64,000 nucleotides of DNA from Bacteroidota bacterium (GCA_030706685.1 JAUZOA010000014.1:21111-85110); one strand, 5' to 3'. Positions 23,067-32,279 are shown, counted from the stretch's first letter. Notes: generated from the sequence alone by a model not told the origin. Translations and numbers: made by a program.

Positions 23067-24068
23067 TTAATAATTAAGTCCCATGGCTTGCCTGACCAGC
23101 TTCATGGTTGCCCTGGCGCTTTTACGGGCCTTTTCTGCGCCCTTTTCCATTATTTCTTTCAGGTAGTTTTCGTCATTCCGGATAGCATTAGCTTTTTCGC
23201 GGATAGGGCTGATGAATTGGATCATATCCTCAGCGAGCTGCTCTTTCATATCTCCATAACGAATAGTGCAGTTAGTATAGGCGTTTTCAAATTTATTGAT
23301 AATTTCTTCGGAACTGACGAGCTTCATGAGCAAGAAAATATTTTCGATATAGTCCGGTTTTGGCGAGTGGGGTTTTGACGGGCCTGTATCCGTTTTTGCC
23401 TTTTTTACTTTTTTACGGATCTGTTCATCATCGTCTGACAGGTATAAAGTAGCCAATTGATTTTCGCTTTTGCTCATTTTCCCGGCGCCATCCAGACTCG
23501 GAACCTTTACCAGTTCGCTTCCATAATTGAATGCCCGTGGTTCAGGAAATACTTCCCCATACCGGTGATTGAAACGATTGACAAAATTTCTTGCCATTTC
23601 CAAATGCTGTTCCTGGTCCTTACCCACCGGTACCAACGATGCCCGGTGCAGGATGATATCAGCCGTTTGCAAAACAGGATAGGTCAATAAACCCGCATTG
23701 ACATTATCAGGCTGAAGCCTGGCCTTGTCTTTAAAGGTGGTGGTTTTTTCCAGTTCTCCTTTATAGGCCAGCATATTCAGGTATAAATATAATTCTGCCG
23801 TTTCATGAATATGGCTTTGACAATATAAAGCCACTTTATCGGGATCTAACCCGCAGGCTATGTTTTCCGACAATACCCTGTGAACATTCAATTTTAGTTC
23901 TTTTGTATCCGGGTGGGTCGTCAGTGAATGAAGGTCAGCCACCATAAAAAAACATTCATATTCTTCCTGCATACGCACATAATTCCGTAAGGCCCCGAAA
24001 TAATTACCCAGGTGTAAAAAACCTGTCGGCCGGATCCCGCTCATTACTATTTGCTTCTTAACCGCCAT
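23067..24068 (-). CDS. trpS: Tryptophanyl-tRNA synthetase
   Basis: A 333-residue class I aminoacyl-tRNA synthetase. The HIGH-equivalent HLGN is at 19-22, the KMSKS loop is at about 195 (GAGKMSKSENQ), and other TrpRS motifs such as FFMVADLHSLTTHP and VPVGKDQEQHLE are present. The start at the ATG at 24068 gives the normal N-terminus; the frame continues upstream into repeat sequence and is not used. A -7-like box (TATCTTCG, minus strand, 24077-24084) ends 8 nt before the ATG, in a region shared with the divergent gatC promoter. Confidence 0.96.
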   Translation of the reverse strand: MAVKKQIVMSGIRPTGFLHLGNYFGALRNYVRMQEEYECFFMVADLHSLTTHPDTKELKLNVHRVLSENIACGLDPDKVALYCQSHIHETAELYLYLNMLAYKGELEKTTTFKDKARLQPDNVNAGLLTYPVLQTADIILHRASLVPVGKDQEQHLEMARNFVNRFNHRYGEVFPEPRAFNYGSELVKVPSLDGAGKMSKSENQLATLYLSDDDEQIRKKVKKAKTDTGPSKPHSPKPDYIENIFLLMKLVSSEEIINKFENAYTNCTIRYGDMKEQLAEDMIQFISPIREKANAIRNDENYLKEIMEKGAEKARKSARATMKLVRQAMGLNY

Positions 24069-24076
24069 AAGGACGG

Positions 24077-24210
24077 CGAAGATAAACAATTGGCAATAGA
24101 CAATGGGCAATAGGCAATTAGCATAAGACAATTTTCAGGACCGGGAAGACATTTCTTTTTTAAACGATTTTGTTCATTGCTAATCGCTAATTGCCTATTG
24201 TTTATATTTG
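24077..24210. promoter_or_regulatory. Divergent trpS/gatC promoter region with inverted repeat
   Basis: CAATAGGCAATTAGC (24108-24122) and its exact reverse complement (24186-24200) flank a 63-nt spacer; GGCAATAG-like words repeat in the left arm. Outside each arm sits a -7-like box: TATCTTCG toward trpS and the perfect TATATTTG (24203-24210) toward gatC. The gatC box ends 4 nt before its ATG. Confidence 0.6.
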
Positions 24211-24214
24211 CTAA

Positions 24215-24505
24215 ATGGAAGTAAATGACTCCATGATAGAAAAACTGGCTCACCTGGCAAGACTGAGTTTTGCGGACGGGGAAAAAGAAGAGATCAAACA
24301 TGACCTGCAGCGGATGATCGCCTTTGTAGAAAAATTAAACGAACTTGACCTGGAAGACGTTGAGCCATTAATGCATATGAGCGATGAAGTAAATGTATTA
24401 CGTGAGGATGAAATAAAAGAATCTGTCAGCCGGGAAGAAGCCTTAAAAAATGCTCCCCTGCATGACGACCAGTTTTTTAAAGTACCAAAAGTGATAAAGA
24501 AGTAG
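24215..24505 (+). CDS. gatC: Glutamyl-tRNA(Gln)/aspartyl-tRNA(Asn) amidotransferase subunit C
   Basis: A 96-residue GatC, the small subunit that stabilises GatA-GatB in the enzyme converting Glu-tRNA(Gln) to Gln-tRNA(Gln). The usual pattern is complete: IEKLAHLARLSFADGEKEEI, MIAFVEKLNELDLEDVEPL, and the C-terminal NAPLHDDQFFKVPKV. gatA and gatB are not nearby, as is common in Bacteroidota. The promoter box TATATTTG ends 4 nt before the start, so the mRNA is probably leaderless or nearly so. Confidence 0.95.
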   Translation: MEVNDSMIEKLAHLARLSFADGEKEEIKHDLQRMIAFVEKLNELDLEDVEPLMHMSDEVNVLREDEIKESVSREEALKNAPLHDDQFFKVPKVIKK

Positions 24506-24635
24506 ATACTGGATGCTAGATACTGGATACTGGATCTTATAGCAGGTAATTATTCTACCGTCTGGAGATTCCTGCTTTGTGAATCCAGCATCTAGTATCT
24601 AGCATCTAGTATCTAGCATCCAGCATCTAGTATCT
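24504..24635. repeat. Inverted repeat of CTAGATACTGGAT-type words
   Basis: The left block (24504-24535) and the longer right block (24584-24635) are built from opposite-strand versions of the same words; a perfect 16-bp pairing joins 24509-24524 with 24608-24623. The right block repeats CATCTAGTATCTAG several times with a step of about 14 bp. It fills most of the gap between gatC and the ABC ATPase gene. Confidence 0.75.
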
Positions 24636-24662
24636 GACACTCAACATCAAGTAAAGATCAAC

Positions 24663-25367
24663 ATGAACTCAATCATTCATCTCGAGCAAATCAGGAAAAG
24701 TTATATCATGGGTAAGCAGCAGCTCCAGGTGCTGAAAGGGATTTCATTGGATATAAATAAGAACGAATACGTGGCGCTGATGGGTCCTTCGGGTTCGGGA
24801 AAAAGCACCCTGATGAATATAATTGGCTGCCTGGATACCGCCTCCGCAGGCACCTATATATTGAACGGCCAGGATGTAAGTAAGATGGAAGACAATGCCC
24901 TGGCTGAAGTTCGAAATAAAGAAATCGGTTTTGTATTTCAGCAATTCAACCTCTTGCCGCGGTTAACCGCATTAGAAAATGTAGCCCTGCCGTTGGTATA
25001 TGCCGGCATGAGCAGGAAAGCAAGGAATGAAAAAGCGATGCATGTGCTGGATATGGTAAGCCTTACTGACCGGAGTCATCATAAACCCAATGAACTTAGC
25101 GGCGGCCAATCGCAACGGGTGGCTATTGCCAGGGCATTGGTCAATGATCCCTCTATTATTCTTGCCGACGAGCCTACCGGTAATCTTGATACAAAGACAT
25201 CTTACGAGATCATGGATATTTTTGGAAAAATTCATTCCGAAGGAAATACCGTAGTGCTGGTCACTCATGAAGAAGATATTGCCAATCATGCCCGTCGGGT
25301 GATACGGTTAAGAGATGGGATTGTAGAAAGTGATAAACAAAACATGCCTAAAGCAGCACATGTCTGA
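24663..25367 (+). CDS. ABC transporter ATPase (LolD/MacB type)
   Basis: A 234-residue ATPase subunit with Walker [10 protein letters not shown] (41-49), Q-loop in [18 protein letters not shown], signature LSGGQ (144-148), Walker B IILADE (164-169) and H-loop LVTHEED. The LENVALPL and [10 protein letters not shown] region is typical of the MacB/LolD class, which powers FtsX-fold permeases moving lipoproteins, antibiotics or signals. No permease gene is adjacent, so the partner lies elsewhere. It is followed after 2 nt by the cobalamin adenosyltransferase gene, suggesting an operon of unrelated functions. Confidence 0.92.
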   Translation: MNSIIHLEQIRKSYIMGKQQLQVLKGISLDINKNEYVALMGPSGSGKSTLMNIIGCLDTASAGTYILNGQDVSKMEDNALAEVRNKEIGFVFQQFNLLPRLTALENVALPLVYAGMSRKARNEKAMHVLDMVSLTDRSHHKPNELSGGQSQRVAIARALVNDPSIILADEPTGNLDTKTSYEIMDIFGKIHSEGNTVVLVTHEEDIANHARRVIRLRDGIVESDKQNMPKAAHV

Positions 25368-25369
25368 CC

Positions 25370-25930
25370 ATGGCAATGAAAATTTATACCCGGACAGGCG
25401 ATAAAGGAACAACCTCGCTGATTGGGGGAACAAAGGTCCCCAAATCGCACCTTCGCATCGAAGCTTACGGGACCGTCGACGAATTGAATTCCTATATTGG
25501 ATTATGCAAAGACCTCCTGGCGGATGAACAAGGCAAAATTATTTTACAGGAAGTACAGGATCGCCTCTTTACTATCGGTTCTTCTCTCGCCTCTGATCCC
25601 GTTAAAGAACCCAGGATGAAAATACCCGATCTGAAAGAAGATGATGTGACCCTGCTTGAAAAAGAGATGGATAAAATGAGTGATGCTATCCCCGCCATGA
25701 AGAACTTTATTTTGCCGGGCGGTCATATTACTGTTTCCCACCTTCATATCGCCCGTTGTATCTGTCGCAGGGCGGAAAGGTGTTGTGTACGATTAGAACA
25801 CGAAAGCACCGAAGTCGAACCTGTCATTTTAAAATACCTCAACCGCCTCAGTGATTATTTGTTTGTGCTGGCAAGGTTTACAGCCGACCGGTTAAAAGTC
25901 CCGGAGATTCCCTGGAAACCCAGGGTTTAG
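25370..25930 (+). CDS. Cob(I)yrinic acid a,c-diamide adenosyltransferase (PduO/MMAB type)
   Basis: A 186-residue enzyme that transfers the adenosyl group of ATP to cob(I)alamin, forming coenzyme B12. PduO-type motifs are clear: the N-terminal YTRTGDKGTTSLIGG that binds ATP, RIEAYGTVDELNSYIG, and the C-terminal CICRRAERCCVRLEHE and LNRLSDYLFVLARF. The length is standard. It would serve B12-dependent enzymes such as methylmalonyl-CoA mutase, not encoded here. No cobalamin riboswitch is visible upstream, because the gene directly follows the ABC ATPase. Confidence 0.95.
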   Translation: MAMKIYTRTGDKGTTSLIGGTKVPKSHLRIEAYGTVDELNSYIGLCKDLLADEQGKIILQEVQDRLFTIGSSLASDPVKEPRMKIPDLKEDDVTLLEKEMDKMSDAIPAMKNFILPGGHITVSHLHIARCICRRAERCCVRLEHESTEVEPVILKYLNRLSDYLFVLARFTADRLKVPEIPWKPRV

Positions 25931-25977
25931 CCATACTATAATTAAGCTATCGTCAGAAGTTGTAATTTTCTGATGTC

Positions 25978-28900
25978 ATGAGGCCCTTTTTCCTTTCCTT
26001 CTCATTTGCCTTTATTGCCTGCTGTTATGCACAAGATGCTGCAGTGAATAACCCGTTGGTATTATCCAATATAACTGAGCAAAACGGTTTAAGCGATGAC
26101 CATGTACAATGTGTGCTGAAAGACAAAGAAGGTTTTGTATGGATTGGAACCTCCGACGGCCTGAACCTGATGGATGGTTCCACCATAAAAATATTCAGGC
26201 ATATTGAAAATGACAGTACCTCCATCATCAGTAATAATATTCTTTCCCTTACCGAAGACCCCGCAGGAAATATATGGATTGGCACTGCCGGGGGATTGAG
26301 TTGTTACCTGAGGGCCGACCGGGTATTTTCTACTGCTATTCCTGCCCAGAGCCCTTATGGGTCTACCATTTTTATCAATGCCATCGCTATTGACAAACAA
26401 TCAAGAATATGGTGTAGTACGGATGGAGGGCTGCTGCAGTATGAACCTGTGAAAAAAAGGTTCACCGCGTATTATAACCTCAGTACTGAACAGCAAAGCA
26501 ATATCACTTTCAGCAACCGGTTACATTATTTAATGGTGGATAGTAAAAACTATTTGTGGCTTTGTACAGCCGATGGGCTTTGGTCATTTAACCTGCAAAC
26601 CCTGGCATTCAAAAAAGAAATTCATAAGAATAATGATGCTGCGTACCACGGCTTGTTTCTCTATGCGTTTGAAGATCATGATGGAACTATATGGGCAGGC
26701 AACTGGCAAAATGGATTAAAACGTTTAAGCAGGGCTACCGGAAAAGTCATCAACTATCTTTCTCTTCCGAACCATCCCGGCATCATCAATTGTATCAATG
26801 AAATACAGCAACCCGGCGGAAAATATGTTTTATGGCTGAACGGCAGCCTGCTTGCATTTGACCCGTTGGCAAATAAGTTTTTTCAATACCCTAAACCCTT
26901 GCAATCAGCGGAATACCCTGTTGTTTCTCCTTCTTTCCACTCGGCGGATGGCTGGATGTGGATGGCAAGTGACAAAGGTTTATACATCTATAGCCCGCAA
27001 CGTCAAACTTTCAGTCACTATTTCTTTGATTCATCGCTTACCTCGCAGGGGATTGTTTTTGCAGAATGGAATAACCTGTTACTGGCCGGGGCGCAATCGC
27101 GAAGCCTTTTAAAAGCGTATGATAAAAATTGGAATTTGAAAAAAGACTTCTCACCTGTTCTCCTGGCTTCATTTCCTTCAGGCCCGTCGGTTGCCGCATT
27201 ATCTTTCGCGAAAGAAGGGGAGAATAATTTATGGATAGGAAGTTCCGAAGGAATAGTAAATATTAATTTACTGACCCATCAAAAAAAATGGTTCACCCAC
27301 AAAGATGGTGATAGTACGAGCCTTCCGAGAAATTTTGTTGCTCATCTTTTCCTCGACTCAAGAAAACAATTATGGATATTTCCGTGGCGGGAAGGAATAT
27401 GGCGGATGAATAAGGAGTCCGGGCAATGCGAAAGGCTGTGGGAAGGATTTATTAAAGAACCCGAACACATTAAACGATTATTGATCGCAGACGCTGCAGA
27501 GGATAAGGAAGGCAATATCTGGATGGCCGATCTTGATGAGGGAATTATTTTGTTCGACCCCGCAACTCAGCAATTTTCAAAACCCTTTGTAAAAGAGCTG
27601 GGAGAAACTTATCATGTCTCCCGTATTTTTTTCCAGGATGGTTTCTGTTATGCCAATACTTCTTACGCTGTTATTAAATGGGACCCCCATACTAAAAAAC
27701 TCATCACTTTCCGGTTGCCTGACGCCATGAATAAAACATTGTATGAAATGGCTCCCGATAAAAAAGGAAACTGGTGGTTGGCGAGCAAAAATGGCCTGAT
27801 CGTTTTCAACGAAACTAAAAATTCATTCCGGAGATACACCACTACGGATGGATTGGTGAGCAATGATATGAATGGCACTTTATTTTGCAGGCAGGATGGT
27901 ACTATGTTGTTCGGTATGCCAGGGTATTTCACCTCTTTTAACCCGGATGATTTGCTGGCGGCTTCACGATCTATGGAGAATATTGTTCTCACGGGCGTGA
28001 TGGTAAATGAAAAGCCGGTATCCCGGAATAATGCAACGACCCTTAACCTGGATCATCATTCTACCAATATTGTTTTTCAATGGGCATTGCCCGATTATTC
28101 GAACCCGCTGAAAAATCAATACTATTGCCAGTTACAAGGCATTGATGCCGGCTGGAACTATGCCGGTAACAAAGGCGAAATTCAATATGCCAATCTTTCG
28201 GCCGGTACTTACAGGATATTATTAAAAGCTGCCAGTTCCAATGGCACTGAATCGGCCAATATTATCATAGTTGATTTTGTTATTCATCCCCCATTCTGGA
28301 AAACGGGATGGTTTATCACCCTGGTTTCCCTCGCATTATTGACTTCGTTACTTTTTGCCGTAAGATATATATCGCAACGTAACCTGAAAGAAAAATTATT
28401 GCGCCTTGAAAAAGAGCAAGCAGTAGAAAAAGAAAGAAACCGTATCAGCCGCGATATGCATGATGATCTTGGAAGCGGCCTGACAAAAATCGCTATCATG
28501 AGCGAAGTAGTAAAAAAACAAATTCATGAGCCGGAAAAAGCAAAACAACAGTTGGAGCGGATATCAGAATCCTCCCGCGAACTGGTAGACAATCTCCAGG
28601 ATATAATATGGGTATTGAATCCCAAGAATGATACACTGGAGAACTTAGCCGCATATATCCGCGAGTATACGCTGAAATTCTTTGAACCTTTTGAAACAGC
28701 CACCCGGTTCAATTACCCGTCAAAGTTCCCGGACATAAAACTATCTGAAGAAACCAGGAGAAATATTTTTCTTGTCATAAAGGAATCGTTCAACAATATC
28801 GCGAAACATGCCTGGTGCAACCAGGTGATCATAACAATCAACCGTGTATCTCCCGGGATTCAATTACAAATAGAAGATGATGGAAAGGGATTTGATGTAA

Positions 28901-29028
28901 AGAATGTCAGGTTCTTCGGCAACGGATTAGTCAATATGAAGAACCGTATTGAGCAGGTGGGAGGTACCTATAAAATTGAGTCGGAGCCGGGAAAAGGAAC
29001 AAAGACGATCATTGAAATACCTGTCTAA
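25978..29028 (+). CDS. Propeller-type sensor histidine kinase (Reg_prop, Y_Y_Y, HisKA_3)
   Basis: A 1016-residue membrane sensor. A signal peptide (ends near CCYAQDAAV) is followed by a long periplasmic region of two-component-regulator-propeller repeats, recognised by recurring GFVWIGTSDGLN, NIWIGTAGGLS and LWLCTADGLW-type phrases up to about residue 640, then a Y_Y_Y domain (about 690-770: YYCQLQGIDAGWNYAG). One membrane helix (778-798) connects to a coiled linker, the HisKA_3 domain with His828 in RDMHDDLGSGL, and HATPase_c to the end (DDGKGFD, GNGLVNMKNRI). Such receptors often sense polysaccharide fragments, but here there is no Sus-type locus nearby. The cognate regulator follows after 52 nt. 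Confidence 0.93.
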   Translation: MRPFFLSFSFAFIACCYAQDAAVNNPLVLSNITEQNGLSDDHVQCVLKDKEGFVWIGTSDGLNLMDGSTIKIFRHIENDSTSIISNNILSLTEDPAGNIWIGTAGGLSCYLRADRVFSTAIPAQSPYGSTIFINAIAIDKQSRIWCSTDGGLLQYEPVKKRFTAYYNLSTEQQSNITFSNRLHYLMVDSKNYLWLCTADGLWSFNLQTLAFKKEIHKNNDAAYHGLFLYAFEDHDGTIWAGNWQNGLKRLSRATGKVINYLSLPNHPGIINCINEIQQPGGKYVLWLNGSLLAFDPLANKFFQYPKPLQSAEYPVVSPSFHSADGWMWMASDKGLYIYSPQRQTFSHYFFDSSLTSQGIVFAEWNNLLLAGAQSRSLLKAYDKNWNLKKDFSPVLLASFPSGPSVAALSFAKEGENNLWIGSSEGIVNINLLTHQKKWFTHKDGDSTSLPRNFVAHLFLDSRKQLWIFPWREGIWRMNKESGQCERLWEGFIKEPEHIKRLLIADAAEDKEGNIWMADLDEGIILFDPATQQFSKPFVKELGETYHVSRIFFQDGFCYANTSYAVIKWDPHTKKLITFRLPDAMNKTLYEMAPDKKGNWWLASKNGLIVFNETKNSFRRYTTTDGLVSNDMNGTLFCRQDGTMLFGMPGYFTSFNPDDLLAASRSMENIVLTGVMVNEKPVSRNNATTLNLDHHSTNIVFQWALPDYSNPLKNQYYCQLQGIDAGWNYAGNKGEIQYANLSAGTYRILLKAASSNGTESANIIIVDFVIHPPFWKTGWFITLVSLALLTSLLFAVRYISQRNLKEKLLRLEKEQAVEKERNRISRDMHDDLGSGLTKIAIMSEVVKKQIHEPEKAKQQLERISESSRELVDNLQDIIWVLNPKNDTLENLAAYIREYTLKFFEPFETATRFNYPSKFPDIKLSEETRRNIFLVIKESFNNIAKHAWCNQVIITINRVSPGIQLQIEDDGKGFDVKNVRFFGNGLVNMKNRIEQVGGTYKIESEPGKGTKTIIEIPV

Positions 29029-29080
29029 CACTTTTTTGTTATAATAAATTATCCATCGCTTTACTATTTTTGAAAAACAC

Positions 29081-29704
29081 ATGATCCATGTAGTAATTAT
29101 AGAAGATATTAAAGAAATCAGGGAAGGCCTCCAGTTATTGATTGACAGCAGCGATGGTTTTTCCTGCCTGCAGACTTTTTCAACGGCTGAGCAGGCTATG
29201 GAACAACTTCCCCGTTCCTGCCCTGATGTGGTATTGATGGATATCAATCTCCCGGGAATCAGCGGTATTGAAGCGATAAGGAAACTGAAGCCCCAATGTC
29301 CGGGTACCCAGTTCATCATGAGCACCGTATATGAAGATGATGAAAATATCTTTGAGTCATTAAAGTCCGGTGCCAGTGGTTATTTATTAAAAAAAACAGC
29401 CCCTTCAAAGATATTGGACGCCATTACAGAAGTATATGAAGGGGGCAGCCCGATGAGCAGCCAGATAGCCCGCCGTGTCATTGCTTCTTTTCAGAAAAAG
29501 GATTCTATTGATGAAGCCGATATTCTTACCCCCAAGGAAAAAGAGATATTGAAGGCCCTTGCAAAAGGCTTACGTTATAAAGAAATTGCCGATGAAATGA
29601 AGATCAGCATGGAAACTGTGCGCAGCCATGCACGCAAGATTTATGAAAAGCTTCATGTTCAGAGCCGGACGGAAGCGCTGAATAAGGTTTATGGAAGAAC
29701 GTAG
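29081..29704 (+). CDS. LuxR/NarL-family response regulator, partner of the propeller kinase
   Basis: A 207-residue regulator: acidic Glu8/Asp9, phospho-acceptor Asp54 (VVLMDINLPG), Lys104 (GYLLKKT) and LuxR helix-turn-helix (LTPKEKEILKAL, YKEIADEMKISMETVRSH). It follows the propeller kinase in the same direction and is the obvious target. A perfect TATTTTTG box at 29065-29072, 8 nt before the ATG, could add an internal promoter, although the TTTG upstream (29035-29038) is a little far at 26 nt. It closely resembles the orphan regulator at 11903-12544. Confidence 0.92.
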   Translation: MIHVVIIEDIKEIREGLQLLIDSSDGFSCLQTFSTAEQAMEQLPRSCPDVVLMDINLPGISGIEAIRKLKPQCPGTQFIMSTVYEDDENIFESLKSGASGYLLKKTAPSKILDAITEVYEGGSPMSSQIARRVIASFQKKDSIDEADILTPKEKEILKALAKGLRYKEIADEMKISMETVRSHARKIYEKLHVQSRTEALNKVYGRT

Positions 29705-29706
29705 CG

Positions 29707-29797
29707 GTGAGTGGTGAATAGGAGTGGTTAGTTATCAGCATTATTCATGCTTCGGCGCTCCGCATTCATTATTCGCTATCGTCTATTCACCACTCAC
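29707..29797. repeat. Inverted repeat of GTGAATAG-type words
   Basis: GTGAGTGGTGAATAG (29707-29721) and its exact reverse complement (29783-29797) flank a 61-nt spacer, starting 2 nt after the response-regulator stop. The left arm continues with a degenerate second copy (AGGAGTGGTTAG). It may act as a hairpin separating the regulator from the OmpA-type gene downstream. Confidence 0.75.
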
Positions 29798-29878
29798 TAC
29801 TCTCCAACGGCCTTCTCACACTTTTTTGTGATTGACTTGCCTCCCCGGATTGAACAACTTTACACAAAACTACTTTGT

Positions 29879-31084
29879 ATGAAAAAGTTATGCCTGCTAC
29901 TACTTACCTTATCTTTCCTGGCCGTCAATGGTCATAGCCAGCTTTTAAAAAAATTAGGTGATAAAATAAAAGATAAAACCAATCAGCGCGTCGATCAGAA
30001 AACTGACCAGACTATTGATAAAGGGCTTGATAAAACAGAAGATGCCACAAAAAAGAAAGATGGTAATTCAACATCTTCAGCCAATACGAATACAAACAGC
30101 AGCAACGAAACCCCGGACAGCCCTGCAGCTCCTCCTACGCTGAAAGTATATGCGAATTACGATTTTGTACCCGGGGATACTGTATTGTTTGAAGATAATT
30201 TTATGGACGACCAGGATGGCGAATTCCCGTCACACTGGGGATTGGAAGCAGGCCAGGGCATATTGAATAAAATGAATAGTATACCTGCTTTTTTTCTTAC
30301 GGAGGGAAACTATGTACGCGTTTCTCCCCGTATGAAGGTTGAAAAAAATTATATCCCTGCTAATTTTACTGTTGAATTTGATTTCTATGCTAATAGCGGC
30401 TATTCACCCCTCATCCTGTTCCAGATGGAAGAAGGCGGAGATCGTAATATCCAATTTGGGGAAGATGTTTCAACCGGTTATTTCACAAAAGATTTCAGCT
30501 CGCCTTACCCGGGAGACCGCGAGCACTTCAGGGATAAATGGCACCATGCCGCCCTGGTGAAAAAAGGCAGCCAGATAAAATGTTATGTTGATCAATACAG
30601 AGTATTAGTAATGCCTGATTGCGGCGTATTCAAGCCTGTAAGCCTCCAGGTGGGTGGCATTGGCGATGCGACAAATCCTATAATATTTAAAAATTTCCGT
30701 CTTGCATCGGGTGGCGGTATGAATATGATCGGCAAGAAATTTACCGAATCAAAAATTGTTACGCACGGAATCAACTTCGATGTAGATAAAGCCACGATCA
30801 AGCCCGAAAGTATGGGTACCCTGAACATGATCGTGCAGGTAATGAAAGATAATGCCGATATAAAATTTGAAGTGGATGGGCATACAGATAACATTGGCGC
30901 CGCAGCTCATAATCTTACTTTATCACAACAAAGAGCGGATGCGGTAAAAGACCAGTTGGTAAAGATGGGGATTGACGCGTCAAGATTAACTACAAAGGGA
31001 TTCGGTGATACAAAGCCTGTTAGTGATAATACTACGCTGGAAGGGAAAGCCAATAACCGGAGAGTGGAATTTGTGAAAATGTAA
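29879..31084 (+). CDS. Exported OmpA-domain protein with concanavalin-like middle domain
   Basis: A 401-residue protein. A signal peptide (KKLCLLLLTLSFLAVNGHS) is followed by a charged low-complexity segment rich in Lys, Asp, Thr and Gln (about 30-85), then a domain resembling LamG/DUF1080 (VLFEDNFMDDQDGEFPSHWG to KNFRLASGGG, about 100-280), and an OmpA C-terminal peptidoglycan-binding domain (INFDVDKATIKPESMGTL, VDGHTDNIG, LSQQRADAVKDQLV, NNRRVEFVKM). It should sit in the outer membrane or periplasm and tie to the cell wall. The start at 29879 is chosen for its signal peptide; a longer frame from 29747 runs through repeat DNA. Two unrecognised exported proteins follow. Confidence 0.88.
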   Translation: MKKLCLLLLTLSFLAVNGHSQLLKKLGDKIKDKTNQRVDQKTDQTIDKGLDKTEDATKKKDGNSTSSANTNTNSSNETPDSPAAPPTLKVYANYDFVPGDTVLFEDNFMDDQDGEFPSHWGLEAGQGILNKMNSIPAFFLTEGNYVRVSPRMKVEKNYIPANFTVEFDFYANSGYSPLILFQMEEGGDRNIQFGEDVSTGYFTKDFSSPYPGDREHFRDKWHHAALVKKGSQIKCYVDQYRVLVMPDCGVFKPVSLQVGGIGDATNPIIFKNFRLASGGGMNMIGKKFTESKIVTHGINFDVDKATIKPESMGTLNMIVQVMKDNADIKFEVDGHTDNIGAAAHNLTLSQQRADAVKDQLVKMGIDASRLTTKGFGDTKPVSDNTTLEGKANNRRVEFVKM

Positions 31085-31111
31085 TATCATTTTTAACAAA
31101 ATTACACGATC

Positions 31112-32257
31112 ATGATCCCTTCTTCTCTGCGCAAACTTATAATGGCAGTTATATGCTGGCAGCTAAGCCTGTATATCCAGGCACAGCCATGCGAAACGTT
31201 TCCTGCTGATTGCCCCGGCAATATTGAGGATGCAAGAGATTCCAATACCTGTATCAATAATTTCATTTTACCGCAGGAGATTACCATGCAAAACAAATTG
31301 CGGGAGCAAGTCAGTGTCTTAATGAATGAAGCAGGTAAAAAAACAAACTGGCCGGTATATGAATTTGCGGAAGCGCCCGGCTCCGGCATCTTATCCGGTA
31401 CGACAGCCTTGCCCTATCCATTGCGACACCCCTATCAGTGGCAGATCAGTTTTATCTTCATTGTCAATGAAGATTCATTGCATGCCTGGCAAGCCTGGTA
31501 TAACAATGATCTGCAAAATGCATCGAATAAAGTGGTGGATTCTTATAAACAGTCCGGGAATGATCTTTCACAGGATGCAATCCGAAAAAAATATCTTGAT
31601 TCGGCTACCTACTACGGCAACCAGAAAATAAAGTACATGACTGATCACTCTCCAGATTATCAAAAGGCAATCTTAGGGGGTGATACCAAAGGACAAAAAA
31701 GATATGAAGATGAAATGAAAAAATACGATGACAGGATCAATGCCTGTATTGATCAGTCAAACGACAAAAGCGCCAAAGACTTCTCCGCATCTAAAACCCG
31801 GTTTGACGACCTGCAAACTTACAAGCATAAAAACACCATTGCATTCCGCAATGCCAGTATGATAAGAGTCAGCCTGAATGTAAATGACTATATCGCCATA
31901 GCTGATGACGAGGGTAAAAAAATAATAAAACAACTTTCCATACCTGCCTGTACTATGGGTGTATTGCTGCACAACAACTCTCCCGATGAGCACGAGATAT
32001 TCGGGCAATACCTGCGAAGCCCTGACATTGCCATGCTTCTTTTTGGCAAATGGACATTGAATCAGGACCAATACCATAGCTATCATTCAGTGTATTTTAC
32101 CGATAAAAAAAATACCGATGACGTGACGGTGAAAAAAATTCCCTGTGATAAAGTGCAGACGATGGTCCTGCACGTGGAAGGAAGCCCGAAGTATATAACG
32201 CAATTCCTGCAATCACTGGATATGCAAAAACTGAACAGCTTAATAGTTAAAGAATAA
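31112..32257 (+). CDS. Exported protein of unknown function
   Basis: A 381-residue protein with a signal peptide (RKLIMAVICWQLSLYIQAQ) and a mature start rich in Cys and Pro (PCETFPADCPGNIED). The middle is helical and charged (about 120-240, with many Lys, Asp and Gln), the end mixed alpha/beta. I recognise no family. It follows the OmpA-domain gene by 27 nt and precedes another large unknown exported protein by 22 nt, so the three are probably one operon and may form an envelope complex. The evidence for being real is the signal peptide, spacing and unbroken 1.1-kb frame. Confidence 0.75.
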   Translation: MIPSSLRKLIMAVICWQLSLYIQAQPCETFPADCPGNIEDARDSNTCINNFILPQEITMQNKLREQVSVLMNEAGKKTNWPVYEFAEAPGSGILSGTTALPYPLRHPYQWQISFIFIVNEDSLHAWQAWYNNDLQNASNKVVDSYKQSGNDLSQDAIRKKYLDSATYYGNQKIKYMTDHSPDYQKAILGGDTKGQKRYEDEMKKYDDRINACIDQSNDKSAKDFSASKTRFDDLQTYKHKNTIAFRNASMIRVSLNVNDYIAIADDEGKKIIKQLSIPACTMGVLLHNNSPDEHEIFGQYLRSPDIAMLLFGKWTLNQDQYHSYHSVYFTDKKNTDDVTVKKIPCDKVQTMVLHVEGSPKYITQFLQSLDMQKLNSLIVKE

Positions 32258-32279
32258 TGGTAAAATCTAAATACTTTGT

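Noticed and set aside
25368..25369. Cobalamin riboswitch before the adenosyltransferase gene
   Set aside because: Only 2 nt separate it from the upstream ABC ATPase gene; nothing resembling a B12 box is visible before that operon.
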